A stretch of 64,000 nt of DNA, taken from assembly GCA_001771065.1 (NCBI GenBank), contig MESQ01000057.1, forward strand, positions 1 through 64,000. Reading direction: 5' to 3'. Positions within the stretch are counted from its first letter, which is position 1. The number at the start of each line of letters is the position of its first letter. This stretch comes from Burkholderiales bacterium RIFOXYD12_FULL_59_19 (GTDB taxonomy: Bacteria; Pseudomonadota; Gammaproteobacteria; Burkholderiales; Burkholderiaceae_C). Shown here piece by piece: positions 17,815 through 25,571 of the stretch. Position numbers and translations under genes: made by a program. The notes beneath the pieces were generated by a model. The model was not told the DNA's origin, did not search any database, and was given only the letters and a program-made list of their open reading frames with translations.

Positions 17815-19047
17815 ATGGAACGCGACGAACTCAAGGCCTGGCTGCGGCTGTCCTTGAGCCCTGGCATTGGCAATATTTCCGCGCGCAAATTGTTGACGGC
17901 TTTCGGTTTGCCGCAAGCTGTCTTTGAACAGCCCACTTCGGCGCTGCAGCAGGTGGCCAATGCGACCCAGCTGCAGTCCTTGCGTAGCGAGCCCGCGACC
18001 CTGGCGCCGCTGCTGGAAACCACCTGGGCCTGGCTGAACCAAAGTGACGACAAGTGCGTTCGACACCAGGTGGTGACGCTGGGCGATGCGGGGTATCCAC
18101 AAGCCCTGCTCAGCATGGACGACCCGCCGCTGATGTTGTACCTGTTGGGTGCCGCGCATTTTGGAGTCAACCCGGCCCCTGAGCTGGGCCAGCCGACCTC
18201 CAGCGCCTCTTGTTTGGCACCTGAAAAGGGGCTGATCGACCCGGATCACTGCCTGGCCATCGTCGGCAGCCGCAACCCCACCCCCCAGGGCGCTCGCAAC
18301 GCCAGACTGTTTGCCAAAGCACTGGTTCAAGCCGGCTTGACGGTGGTCAGCGGACTGGCTTTGGGGGTGGATGGCGCCGCCCATGAAGGTGCGCTGGAAG
18401 GCCTGTCAGACGGGGACAATGATCAGGTCGCCACACTCGCGGTGATTGGCACCGGCCTGGACCGGGTCTACCCCAGAGCCCACCATGGCCTGGCCCACCG
18501 CATTGCCCAACATGGCTTGCTGCTGAGCGAATACCCGCTGGGAACACCACCGCTGAACGCCAATTTCCCAAAACGTAACCGGCTGATTGCCGGCCTCTGC
18601 CGGGGTACGCTGGTGGTGGAAGCCGCCATGCAATCAGGCTCTCTCATCAGTGCCCGACTCACGGCCGAACAGGGTAAGGACGTGTTTGCCATCCCGGGCT
18701 CGATCCACGCGGCGCAGTCGCGTGGATGCCATGCGCTGATCAAGCAAGGCGCCAAGCTGGTGGAATCCGCACAAGACATCCTGGAAGAGCTGCAGGGCTT
18801 TGACGCATGCACAGCCAGCAGCCAAGTCTCGGCCGCAGACGCCCAAACAACCGGCACCGATGGCGCCCCGGAGAGTGATCGTCTGCTGCTGCAAGCCATG
18901 GGCTTTGACCCCGTCGGACTCGATGCCTTGCAAGGACGGACGCAGCTTGAAACCGCAGACTTACAGGCCCAGTTGATGACGCTGGAACTCAATGGCCAGG
19001 TGGGGCGCCTGCCCGGTGGTTTGTTTCAGCGCATGGCAGGCATTTGA
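17815..19047 (+). CDS. dprA: DNA-processing protein DprA
   Basis: Loads RecA on single-stranded DNA taken up during natural transformation. In 410 residues there is an N-terminal SAM-like region, then the Rossmann-type DprA domain (about 140-320) with LAIVGSRNPT, VVSGLALGVDGAAHEGAL, FPKRNRLIAGLC and EAAMQSGSLISARLTAEQGKDVFAIPG. A C-terminal winged-helix-like segment (DLDALQGRT-type) closes the protein. An extra stretch around 120-138 (LGQPTSSASCLAPEKG) looks like a loop insertion. It lies downstream of the LysM gene and converges on the DUF1631 gene. Its presence is consistent with natural competence, but no other competence gene is in the window. Confidence 0.95.
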   Translation: MERDELKAWLRLSLSPGIGNISARKLLTAFGLPQAVFEQPTSALQQVANATQLQSLRSEPATLAPLLETTWAWLNQSDDKCVRHQVVTLGDAGYPQALLSMDDPPLMLYLLGAAHFGVNPAPELGQPTSSASCLAPEKGLIDPDHCLAIVGSRNPTPQGARNARLFAKALVQAGLTVVSGLALGVDGAAHEGALEGLSDGDNDQVATLAVIGTGLDRVYPRAHHGLAHRIAQHGLLLSEYPLGTPPLNANFPKRNRLIAGLCRGTLVVEAAMQSGSLISARLTAEQGKDVFAIPGSIHAAQSRGCHALIKQGAKLVESAQDILEELQGFDACTASSQVSAADAQTTGTDGAPESDRLLLQAMGFDPVGLDALQGRTQLETADLQAQLMTLELNGQVGRLPGGLFQRMAGI

Positions 19048-19090
19048 ACCCCTGCGCCGCAACCACCTGACGGCAGGCCGGCTGGCCAGC

Positions 19091-21442
19091 TCAACCGAGC
19101 AAGCGCTCAGGGTTGGCTTCGAGCCTGGCGACGGCGTCACGGGTGGCGCGCACCGTCAGGGAAAGCTCTTCCTGAGGCGCCAGCAAACCAGCCGCCAAGT
19201 ACGCGGCCAGGCGCAGGGACTGAATCAAATAGCTGCGCCCCACCACCGACGCAAACAGGTGCAAATGGCCAAGCGGGCTGCGCCACACATACTGAACCTG
19301 AACCGCTTGCGCGAGATAATTCAGGGTAAACCAAGATCCCAGATTCAGATTTTGCGCCCAGGCCATCATGACCGGATTGGCCTCTGAACCGCCCAAGGTT
19401 ACCACCTCCAGTTCGGACGCGTCGATACCCAACAGATCTTCAATACGCTGCACATCCAGCGGTAAATCTTCGGCGACATCGGTGCGAAAGTAGTCTTCCA
19501 GATTGGCCAACCGGTCCGCAAGGGCCTGGATTTGTGCCATGTCGATGGCTTGTGTCTTGGACAAAAAGGCATCGGCCAGGATGTCGCTGATCATCTTGAT
19601 GTGTTCATCCTGCAGCGTCAGACTCAAACCGAGCAAAGTCATGCCGGCGCGTAATGAACGCAACAACTCGGGCAGGTCGGCAATCACACGCGTGCGGTCG
19701 GCGCGACTGGGCTTGGCGCTCGCGGCCCAAATCAGGTCGGTCGCGGTTTTTTTAAGCAACAAGGTTTGCGCATGCTGGCCGCCCTGACGCATGCTGGCCA
19801 CGGCAATCACCTCGGACCACACTTTGTATAAAAAATCCCTGACCTCGTCATGCACCGGCATGTCTTTGATCTCATTGCGCAATTCAATGGTGCATTGAAT
19901 TGCTAGGGTTTCTTTTTGCTCCACCTGCTGCGCCACACCCACCACTTTTTGGGTCGAACTTTTTTGCGTCAGGTAGCCCTTAAGGAATTCCTTGAATTCC
20001 TCATAAACACGCTGGTAAACACGGGCGCCGGAGTCCGGATACTGCTCAACCACCTGGACCACGCGTTTGATTTCGGTTTCCAGCGCTTGACCACTGATGC
20101 CGCTGGCATCAAAACCCAGTGCGCACGAGCCCATGTGATCAATCAACTGGCGTGCTGGATGGTCCAGCCGATTGAAAAAATCAGGTTCCGCCAGGGCCAG
20201 GCTCAAGACCGGCATTTGCAGCCGGGCAAACCAAACCCGAATACCAGGGGGGATCCGGTCTTCCTGCAAAATCGACTGGAACATCAAGGCAAGCAACTCG
20301 ATGATGGCTTTTTCGTTGTCGTTCTGCGCCAGATTCTTGAGTTCGGCCGACTGCTGCTGCAACTCGCCAGCCACCTGGGCCACCCGCTCGACCGATGCGC
20401 CGGCCAACACCGGCATGCCAGCGCTTGTGCCAGCCCAGACCAAGTCCGGCAAGGGCTTTTGGGCCAGCGCCGCCATCAGGCGAGGAGAAGGCGCGTGATG
20501 GAAGCCAGAAACATAATTTTGAGCAGGAAGCACCCCCGCCATCAGGCGCCCCACCCGGTCCAGGACGCCCGTTTCGCGGGCGTCAAACCAAGCCGGCATC
20601 GCAGCACCCGCCGGCACTGGCCAGCCCGGTGACGGCGCTGCTGGCACAGCGGACCAACCCGCCCCACCGTCCTGGCTGCGCCAGCCAGGGCCATTCGGAA
20701 CAGCGTCATTCGACAGCTTGTTTTGCTGCACATTGTCATCGGACAAATAGGCAGGCGCACCATCGGCAGCGGCTGCAAGCTGGCCGACAGCAACCGGGTT
20801 CGGCTTGGTGCGCGCCTCAAACTCAATCACGGGCAACACGCCCTGCGCCACCAACTCGGCATTGCAGCGGGCATACATTTGGCGCCATTGCACATTGATA
20901 TACTGGCGCACCACCTCGTTGATCAACTGCCACGCGTCCAACGAAAAGCCGCAATTCACCCACTGTTCAACCATACCCAGTGCCAAAACCTCCGGGTGCA
21001 CAATGTCTTGCGCGGACAACTCTTGCTGCTCGTTCAGGGATTTCAGCCGTCTGCGTAAATCGTTGACTTCACTGGCTGCGACTTCCATCACCGACAAGGC
21101 AATGCGGGACGCAAGAATCCGGTTATCTACCACCTCGGTACTCACCAATTGCATGCCTGTCAGCGAAAACTCGACCTGACGCGGTGCAGCCGGTTTTAAA
21201 GCCTTCTGCCAAGACCCGAGCGTGGCCTCAAGCCAGCGATTTTTCTGCTGTTTATAAAGGGTCCAGGTGTCCCGGCGCAACTGCTGCTCACGCATCGGTG
21301 CGGCTTCATTGAGCAAAGTCGTCAACTGCTCTTGCACCAGGGCCAGCAAGCCAGACATGACCCGAGCCGCGTCATTGATCAGTTGCTGACGAATGTGCAA
21401 CGCCAGCGCAGCGCTTTGTTGACCCGATAACGAAGTGACCAT
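19091..21442 (-). CDS. DUF1631 family protein
   Basis: A 783-residue protein of the DUF1631 family, common in beta- and gammaproteobacteria. The N-terminus (ALHIRQQLINDAARVM), the middle (LLALMFQSILQEDRIPPGI) and the C-terminus (FTLNYLAQAVQVQYVWRSPLGHLHLFASVVGRSYLI) fit what I recall of this family. The C-terminal part resembles PilZ-like domains reported in DUF1631 proteins, which would suggest c-di-GMP or thymidine-metabolism regulatory roles; that is inference. There is no signal peptide or membrane helix, so it is cytoplasmic. It starts 11 bases from the secF stop on the same strand, but a functional link to secretion is not established. Confidence 0.8.
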   Translation of the reverse strand: MVTSLSGQQSAALALHIRQQLINDAARVMSGLLALVQEQLTTLLNEAAPMREQQLRRDTWTLYKQQKNRWLEATLGSWQKALKPAAPRQVEFSLTGMQLVSTEVVDNRILASRIALSVMEVAASEVNDLRRRLKSLNEQQELSAQDIVHPEVLALGMVEQWVNCGFSLDAWQLINEVVRQYINVQWRQMYARCNAELVAQGVLPVIEFEARTKPNPVAVGQLAAAADGAPAYLSDDNVQQNKLSNDAVPNGPGWRSQDGGAGWSAVPAAPSPGWPVPAGAAMPAWFDARETGVLDRVGRLMAGVLPAQNYVSGFHHAPSPRLMAALAQKPLPDLVWAGTSAGMPVLAGASVERVAQVAGELQQQSAELKNLAQNDNEKAIIELLALMFQSILQEDRIPPGIRVWFARLQMPVLSLALAEPDFFNRLDHPARQLIDHMGSCALGFDASGISGQALETEIKRVVQVVEQYPDSGARVYQRVYEEFKEFLKGYLTQKSSTQKVVGVAQQVEQKETLAIQCTIELRNEIKDMPVHDEVRDFLYKVWSEVIAVASMRQGGQHAQTLLLKKTATDLIWAASAKPSRADRTRVIADLPELLRSLRAGMTLLGLSLTLQDEHIKMISDILADAFLSKTQAIDMAQIQALADRLANLEDYFRTDVAEDLPLDVQRIEDLLGIDASELEVVTLGGSEANPVMMAWAQNLNLGSWFTLNYLAQAVQVQYVWRSPLGHLHLFASVVGRSYLIQSLRLAAYLAAGLLAPQEELSLTVRATRDAVARLEANPERLLG

Positions 21443-21453
21443 GACCGAAAATT

Positions 21454-22410
21454 TTAAACCGTTGCGCCCGCATTCGGGTCGTTCGGGTCCACGTCTTTCT
21501 TGGCCCCCCCCCCTTTGACCAGGTCCTCACGCTGAATGCCCAGCCACATGGCAATGGCGGCGGCGACAAACACCGAGGAGTAAATGCCAAACAAAATACC
21601 GATGGTCAGCGCCAGCGCAAAATAATGCAGCGTGGCACCGCCAAACAACAGCATTGACAACACCATCATCTGGGTCGAACCGTGGGTGATGATGGTGCGG
21701 CTGATGGTGGAGGTGATGGCGTTGTTGATGATTTCCACCGTGCTCATCTTGCGATAACGGCGAAAGTTCTCACGAATCCGGTCAAAAATCACCACTGACT
21801 CGTTTACCGAGTAACCCAGCACGGCCAGCACGGCAGCCAACACGGGGAGAGAAAACTCCCACTGAAAGAAGGCAAAGAAACCCAAAATGATGATCACGTC
21901 ATGCATATTGGCAATGATGGCAGCCACGGCAAACTTCCACTCAAAACGCACCGCCAGGTAAATCATGATGCCGACCACCACAAAGGCCAATGCCTTGAGC
22001 CCGTCGGCGGCCAGTTCATCACCCACCTGCGGACCGACAAATTCGGTACGGCGCATGGTCGCAGTTGCGTCGAGTTCTTTCAGGGCCGTCATCACCTGGG
22101 TGCTTTGCTGGGCAGAACTCACGCCTTTTTGGGCTGGCAAGCGAATCAGCACATCGCGCGCGGTGCCAAAGTTTTGCACCTGCACATCGTTAAAACCGAG
22201 CTTGGCCACACCCGCGCGCACGGCCGCCAGATCAGCCGGTTGCGAATAAGTGACCTCCAGCAAGGTGCCGCCGGTGAACTCCACCGACAGGTGCAAGCCG
22301 CGCGAAAACAGGAAAAACACCGCGGCCAGAAACGTCAGGCCGGAGATCAGGTTGAACACCAGCGCATGCCGCATGAACGGAATGTCACGCTTAATTCTAA
22401 AAAATTCCAT
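21454..22410 (-). CDS. secF: Protein translocase subunit SecF
   Basis: An inner-membrane subunit of the SecDF complex that uses the proton gradient to assist Sec-dependent export. The 318 residues contain six hydrophobic segments, the periplasmic P4-like loop, and the motifs VEFTGGTLLEV, GYSVNESVVIFDRIRENFR and SRTIITHGSTQMMVLSMLLFGG. A run of ten G bases on the coding strand (21504-21513) encodes a Gly-Gly-Gly near residue 302. It sits between secD and the DUF1631 gene; unusually, 136 bases with two hairpin repeats separate it from secD. Confidence 0.96.
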   Translation of the reverse strand: MEFFRIKRDIPFMRHALVFNLISGLTFLAAVFFLFSRGLHLSVEFTGGTLLEVTYSQPADLAAVRAGVAKLGFNDVQVQNFGTARDVLIRLPAQKGVSSAQQSTQVMTALKELDATATMRRTEFVGPQVGDELAADGLKALAFVVVGIMIYLAVRFEWKFAVAAIIANMHDVIIILGFFAFFQWEFSLPVLAAVLAVLGYSVNESVVIFDRIRENFRRYRKMSTVEIINNAITSTISRTIITHGSTQMMVLSMLLFGGATLHYFALALTIGILFGIYSSVFVAAAIAMWLGIQREDLVKGGGAKKDVDPNDPNAGATV

Positions 22411-22423
22411 GGTCTATCCTAAT

Positions 22424-22537
22424 CAGTTGGGGACAGAGCTGGCTCACGGTGTGTAGCTGCGGTCTGTCCCACAAGGTTTCAAGTCAGTTGAGGACAGAGC
22501 TGGCTCACGGTGTGTAGCTGCGGTCTGTCCCGCAAGG
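22424..22537 (+). repeat. Tandem pair of family A hairpin repeats between secD and secF
   Basis: Two nearly identical units start at 22424 and 22485 (period 61). Each reads CAGTTG(G/A)GGACAGAGC, about 18 further bases, then GGTCTGTCCC(A/G)CAAGG. GGGACAGA pairs with TCTGTCCC to close an 8-bp stem in the first copy and 7 bp in the second. Related copies are at 25478-25512 and 39813-39916. Sense is given as the CAGTTGGGG-first strand; the secDF transcript carries the complement. Confidence 0.85.
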
Positions 22538-22546
22538 TATATTTGT

Positions 22547-24430
22547 TCATTCGTTGGTCTTGAGGGCCGTGCCACCATCAGGGCGCCAGATGGTGCCAAT
22601 CGACACGGCTTTCAGGCGATTTTTGCGCCCGTACCAGAAATTGACCAAGCCGCGTGAGAAAAACACCCCTGAGAACATGCTGGTCATGATGCCCAGGCAG
22701 TGCACCACCGCAAAACCACGCACCGGACCAGAGCCAAAAGCCAGCAGCGCCAGACCGGCAATCAGGGTGGTGATGTTGGAGTCGAAAATGGTCGCCCAGG
22801 CGCGGTCATAACCCGTATGAATGGCGGCCTGCGCCGATGCCCCGTTGCGCAACTCTTCGCGAATACGCTCATTGATCAGCACATTGGCATCAATCGCCAT
22901 GCCCAGCACCAGCGCCATGGCAGCCATACCCGGCAACGTCAGGGTGGCCTGCAGCATGGACAGCACCGCCACCAACAGCAACAGATTAAAAGCCAGCGCA
23001 ATACTGGAAAAAACACCAAACAACATGTAGTAAAGGCACATGAAAACGGCCACTGCCAGAAAGCCCCAGGTCACGCTATTAAAGCCCTTGGCAATATTCT
23101 CTGCGCCCAGGCTGGGGCCAATGGTGGTTTCTTCGATGATTTCCATCGGTGCCGCCAGCGAACCAGCCCGCAACAGCAGGGCCGTGTCATTGGCTTCCAT
23201 GGTGGTCATACGACCCGAGATCTGCACCCGGCCGCCGCCGATTTCGGTGCGAATCACCGGCGCCGTCACCACCTCGCCACGGCCTTTTTCAAACAGCAAA
23301 ATGGCCATGCGTTTGCCCACGTTTTCACGTGTGACGTCGCGGAAAATGCGTGTGCCCTTGGCGTCCAGGTTCAGGTTGACGGTGGGCTCTTGCGTCTGGC
23401 TGTCAAAGCCGGGTTGCGCATCGGTCAGGTTCTCGCCGGTCAAAATGACCTGCTTCTTGACAATAACGGCTTGGCCATTGCGTTCCAGGTAGCGCTCGGA
23501 ACCAAACGGCACCATCGCATTGCCCAGCTCGGCGGCACGGGCCTCGGTGCTTTCATCGACCATACGCACTTCGAGCGTGGCGGTACGGCCCAGAATGTCC
23601 TTGGCCTTGGCGGTATCCTGCACACCCGGCAACTGCACCACAATGCGGTCCAACCCTTGCTGCTGGATCACGGGTTCGGCCACACCGAGCTCATTGATCC
23701 GGTTATGCAAAGTAGTGATGTTCTGCTTGAGCGCCTGGTCCTGGATGCGCCGGGCCGCTTCGGGCTTGATGGAGGCCGTCAGCTTGAAGTCGGCGCCCTC
23801 GGCACCGTGAACTGTTTGCAGGTCGGCGAACTGGTCCTGGAAAACCACCTTGGCCGCGTCCAGCGTGACGGTATCACGAAAGCGCACCTCGATGGTTTGT
23901 GCGTTGCGGTTGATGCCACTGTGACGAATATTTTTTTCACGCAAACTGGTACGCACATCACCTGCAAGTGATTCGGCGCGCTTGGTCAGCGCCGCCTGCA
24001 TGTCCACCTGCAGCATGAAGTGCACACCACCACGCAAGTCCAAACCCAGGTACATGGGCGAAGCGTGCAAAGCGCTGAGCCAGGCTGGCGAGCGTGACAA
24101 CAGGTTCAAGGCCACCACATAGCCGGGGTTGGTGGCATCGGGCACCAGGGCTTTCTGGATGGCGTCCTTGGCTTTGAGCTGGGCATCGGTGTCGGCCAGC
24201 CGAACCTTGATGGAGGCGCCATCCAGCGTGACGAGGTCGGGCGCCACACCAGCGGCCTTGAGCGCCGACTCCACTTGCGACAAAACCCCCATGTCGACTT
24301 TGACCATCGGCTTGGCGGACGACACTTGCACCGCGGGTGATTCGCCAAAAAAGTTGGGCAGGGCATACAGGCCACCCACCACCATCGCAATCACAATGAT
24401 CACGTACTTCCAGACCGGGTAACGATTCAT
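22547..24430 (-). CDS. secD: Protein translocase subunit SecD
   Basis: The larger subunit of SecDF, with a big periplasmic domain and six membrane helices. The 627 residues begin MNRYPVWKYVIIVIAMVVGG. They contain the P1 region DLRGGVHFML, a long periplasmic part (about 120-440), and the SecD C-terminal motifs VAVFMCLYYMLFG and GMAIDANVLINERIREELR. The frame is open to a TTG at 24457, but the ATG at 24430 has an AAGGGCG ribosome site and is the family N-terminus. It is the middle gene of yajC-secD-secF. Confidence 0.96.
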   Translation of the reverse strand: MNRYPVWKYVIIVIAMVVGGLYALPNFFGESPAVQVSSAKPMVKVDMGVLSQVESALKAAGVAPDLVTLDGASIKVRLADTDAQLKAKDAIQKALVPDATNPGYVVALNLLSRSPAWLSALHASPMYLGLDLRGGVHFMLQVDMQAALTKRAESLAGDVRTSLREKNIRHSGINRNAQTIEVRFRDTVTLDAAKVVFQDQFADLQTVHGAEGADFKLTASIKPEAARRIQDQALKQNITTLHNRINELGVAEPVIQQQGLDRIVVQLPGVQDTAKAKDILGRTATLEVRMVDESTEARAAELGNAMVPFGSERYLERNGQAVIVKKQVILTGENLTDAQPGFDSQTQEPTVNLNLDAKGTRIFRDVTRENVGKRMAILLFEKGRGEVVTAPVIRTEIGGGRVQISGRMTTMEANDTALLLRAGSLAAPMEIIEETTIGPSLGAENIAKGFNSVTWGFLAVAVFMCLYYMLFGVFSSIALAFNLLLLVAVLSMLQATLTLPGMAAMALVLGMAIDANVLINERIREELRNGASAQAAIHTGYDRAWATIFDSNITTLIAGLALLAFGSGPVRGFAVVHCLGIMTSMFSGVFFSRGLVNFWYGRKNRLKAVSIGTIWRPDGGTALKTNE

Positions 24431-24493
24431 GATCGCCCTTATGACATCAAACTGCAAAATGCTGACACAAAGCCAGCGCTCAAGGCGAACAAC

Positions 24494-24826
24494 TTACTTG
24501 ATGCTGCCCTTGGGCAAGACCTGCACCACGGCGCTGCGCTGCAAATGAACTTCCACACCGCTCGCCACTTCAATGTCAATAAAGCTGTCACCGAGCTTGG
24601 TCACCTTGCCCAAAATACCGCCTGCGGTGGCGACTTCATCCCCTTTAGCCAGGGCCTCAATCATGGATTTGTGCTCTTTGGCCTTTTTCATTTGCGGGCG
24701 AATCATCACGAAATACAGCACCACAAACATCAACACCAAAGGCAACATGCCCATCAACGAGGACTGCATGTCACCACCAGCGGCAGCAGCGGGAGCGGTT
24801 TGGGCAATGGCAGAAGAAATAAACAC
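24494..24826 (-). CDS. yajC: Preprotein translocase accessory subunit YajC
   Basis: A small single-span inner-membrane protein that associates with SecDF. The N-terminal segment (ISSAIAQTAPAAAAGGD) and helix (LMGMLPLVLMFVVLYFVMI) are followed by RPQMKKAKEHKSMIEALAKGDEV, characteristic of YajC. A TTG at 24838 would give 114 residues, but the GTG at 24826 has GGAG six bases upstream and gives the usual short N-terminus, so 110 residues is preferred. It is the first gene of the sec unit; the long repeat-rich gap lies upstream. Confidence 0.93.
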   Translation of the reverse strand: MFISSAIAQTAPAAAAGGDMQSSLMGMLPLVLMFVVLYFVMIRPQMKKAKEHKSMIEALAKGDEVATAGGILGKVTKLGDSFIDIEVASGVEVHLQRSAVVQVLPKGSIK

Positions 24827-24949
24827 AGCAAACTCCAAATAAATAAAACAAGCAAAACGAATCAGGCCTGAAATGGCGCATCCAAACGCACCTTCCGGTC
24901 AGCTCGGCATTGTATGCGGGCACTAATTGTGTTTGTTTCAGGGGGGTTC

Positions 24950-25210
24950 GATTCAATGTGGTGTGGGTCTATGCCCCCTTGAAGCCGGGTCTCGCCCCGG
25001 CGGGCGACTCACTTTTCTTTGGCTATCGTCAAAGAAAAGTAAGCAAAAGAAAGACGACCCCGCTGTCTGCATCCCTCCGCTTGCGCTACGGGCAACCTGC
25101 GCCGGGCGAGTTTTGCGTGGGAGTCGCTCGAACTCGCTTCGCTCAGACAATCGCGCCTCCTGATCCCGCAAAACCCACCCAGCGCAGGCGCAGACAGAAA
25201 GGGGGTGGGC
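24950..25210. repeat. Large structured intergenic repeat with nested hairpins
   Basis: A 13-bp stem (ACTTTTCTTTG at 25011-25021 with CAAAGAAAAGT at 25030-25040, plus two inner pairs, one G-T) is followed by a nested stem-loop. In that loop CCTGCGC (25096-25102) pairs with GCGCAGG (25182-25188), and inside it GTTTTGC (25110-25116) pairs with GCAAAAC (25168-25174). The ACTTTTCTTTG/CAAAGAAAAGT arm resembles an intergenic repeat I recall from many Pseudomonadota genomes. Boundaries are approximate, and only one copy is in the window. Confidence 0.55.
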
Positions 25211-25302
25211 AACCGGACATCCAACACCCACGCCTCGTGCTGCTGCGCATCACATCGTGCCAGGGTTCGCCAAAGGGCGCAAAACCGAAAAACACATCCC
25301 TT

Positions 25303-25363
25303 TGAACGGCACGCACCGCACCACGAATAGCACCGCCAGTGTCTTGCACCAGCACCAAGCGCT
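25303..25363 (-). pseudogene. Fragment of an mltA-like gene (3D domain)
   Basis: On the minus strand this stretch reads LVLVQDTGGAIRGAVRA, nearly the same as LVLAQDTGSAIRGAVRA in the adjacent intact mltA. By eye about 47 of 57 bases match, and most differences are at third codon positions. No other part of MltA is detectable here. It looks like the remnant of a diverged second mltA-like gene, or a copied fragment taken up into the repeat-rich gap, rather than a recent duplication. Confidence 0.6.
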
Positions 25364-25477
25364 TCAGGATAAAAAAAAGAGTTGCGTCCCCTTTTACTCA
25401 ACGGGGACGACGTGGAGCGCTATGCCCATATCAGCGGCGTGCGTTAAGTGTCTGACGTAGCGAAATAAAGGAGAAGA

Positions 25478-25512
25478 CTTGCGGGACAGACCTTCAGCCC
25501 TGTCACCAACTG
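25478..25512 (-). repeat. Single degenerate family A hairpin repeat
   Basis: Read on the minus strand: CAGTTGGTGACAGGGC, a short linker, then GGTCTGTCCCGCAAG. It keeps both conserved ends of family A, but the central part is shortened and the stem reduced to about five pairs (GACAG/CTGTC). It lies about 60 bases past the mltA stop. Confidence 0.7.
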
Positions 25513-25571
25513 TTTTTGCCAATGCGCGCTGCGGGTTAAAGCCAACTGCGTGGACATGACAGACTGGCATT

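Larger units (their letters stand above)
24827..25571. other. Repeat-rich 745-bp gap without an intact gene
   Basis: The gap between yajC and mltA contains, in order, the yajC promoter region, a structured repeat (about 24950-25210), a short MltA-like coding remnant (25303-25363), a small hairpin (CGTCCCC at 25385-25391 with GGGGACG at 25403-25409), and one family A repeat (25478-25512). Open frames across it do not match any family I recognise and look like translations of repeats. I see no intact gene. Confidence 0.75.

Noticed and set aside
16789-18384. A 531-codon open frame on the minus strand opposite the LysM gene and dprA
   Set aside because: It lies fully antisense to two well-supported genes, its translation is rich in Gln, His and Arg as expected for a GC-rich antisense shadow, and it shows no family motif.
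22424-22537. CRISPR-like tandem repeats
   Set aside because: Only two units exist, the whole 61-bp unit repeats without a variable spacer, and the unit recurs at other loci; this is an interspersed hairpin repeat, not an array.
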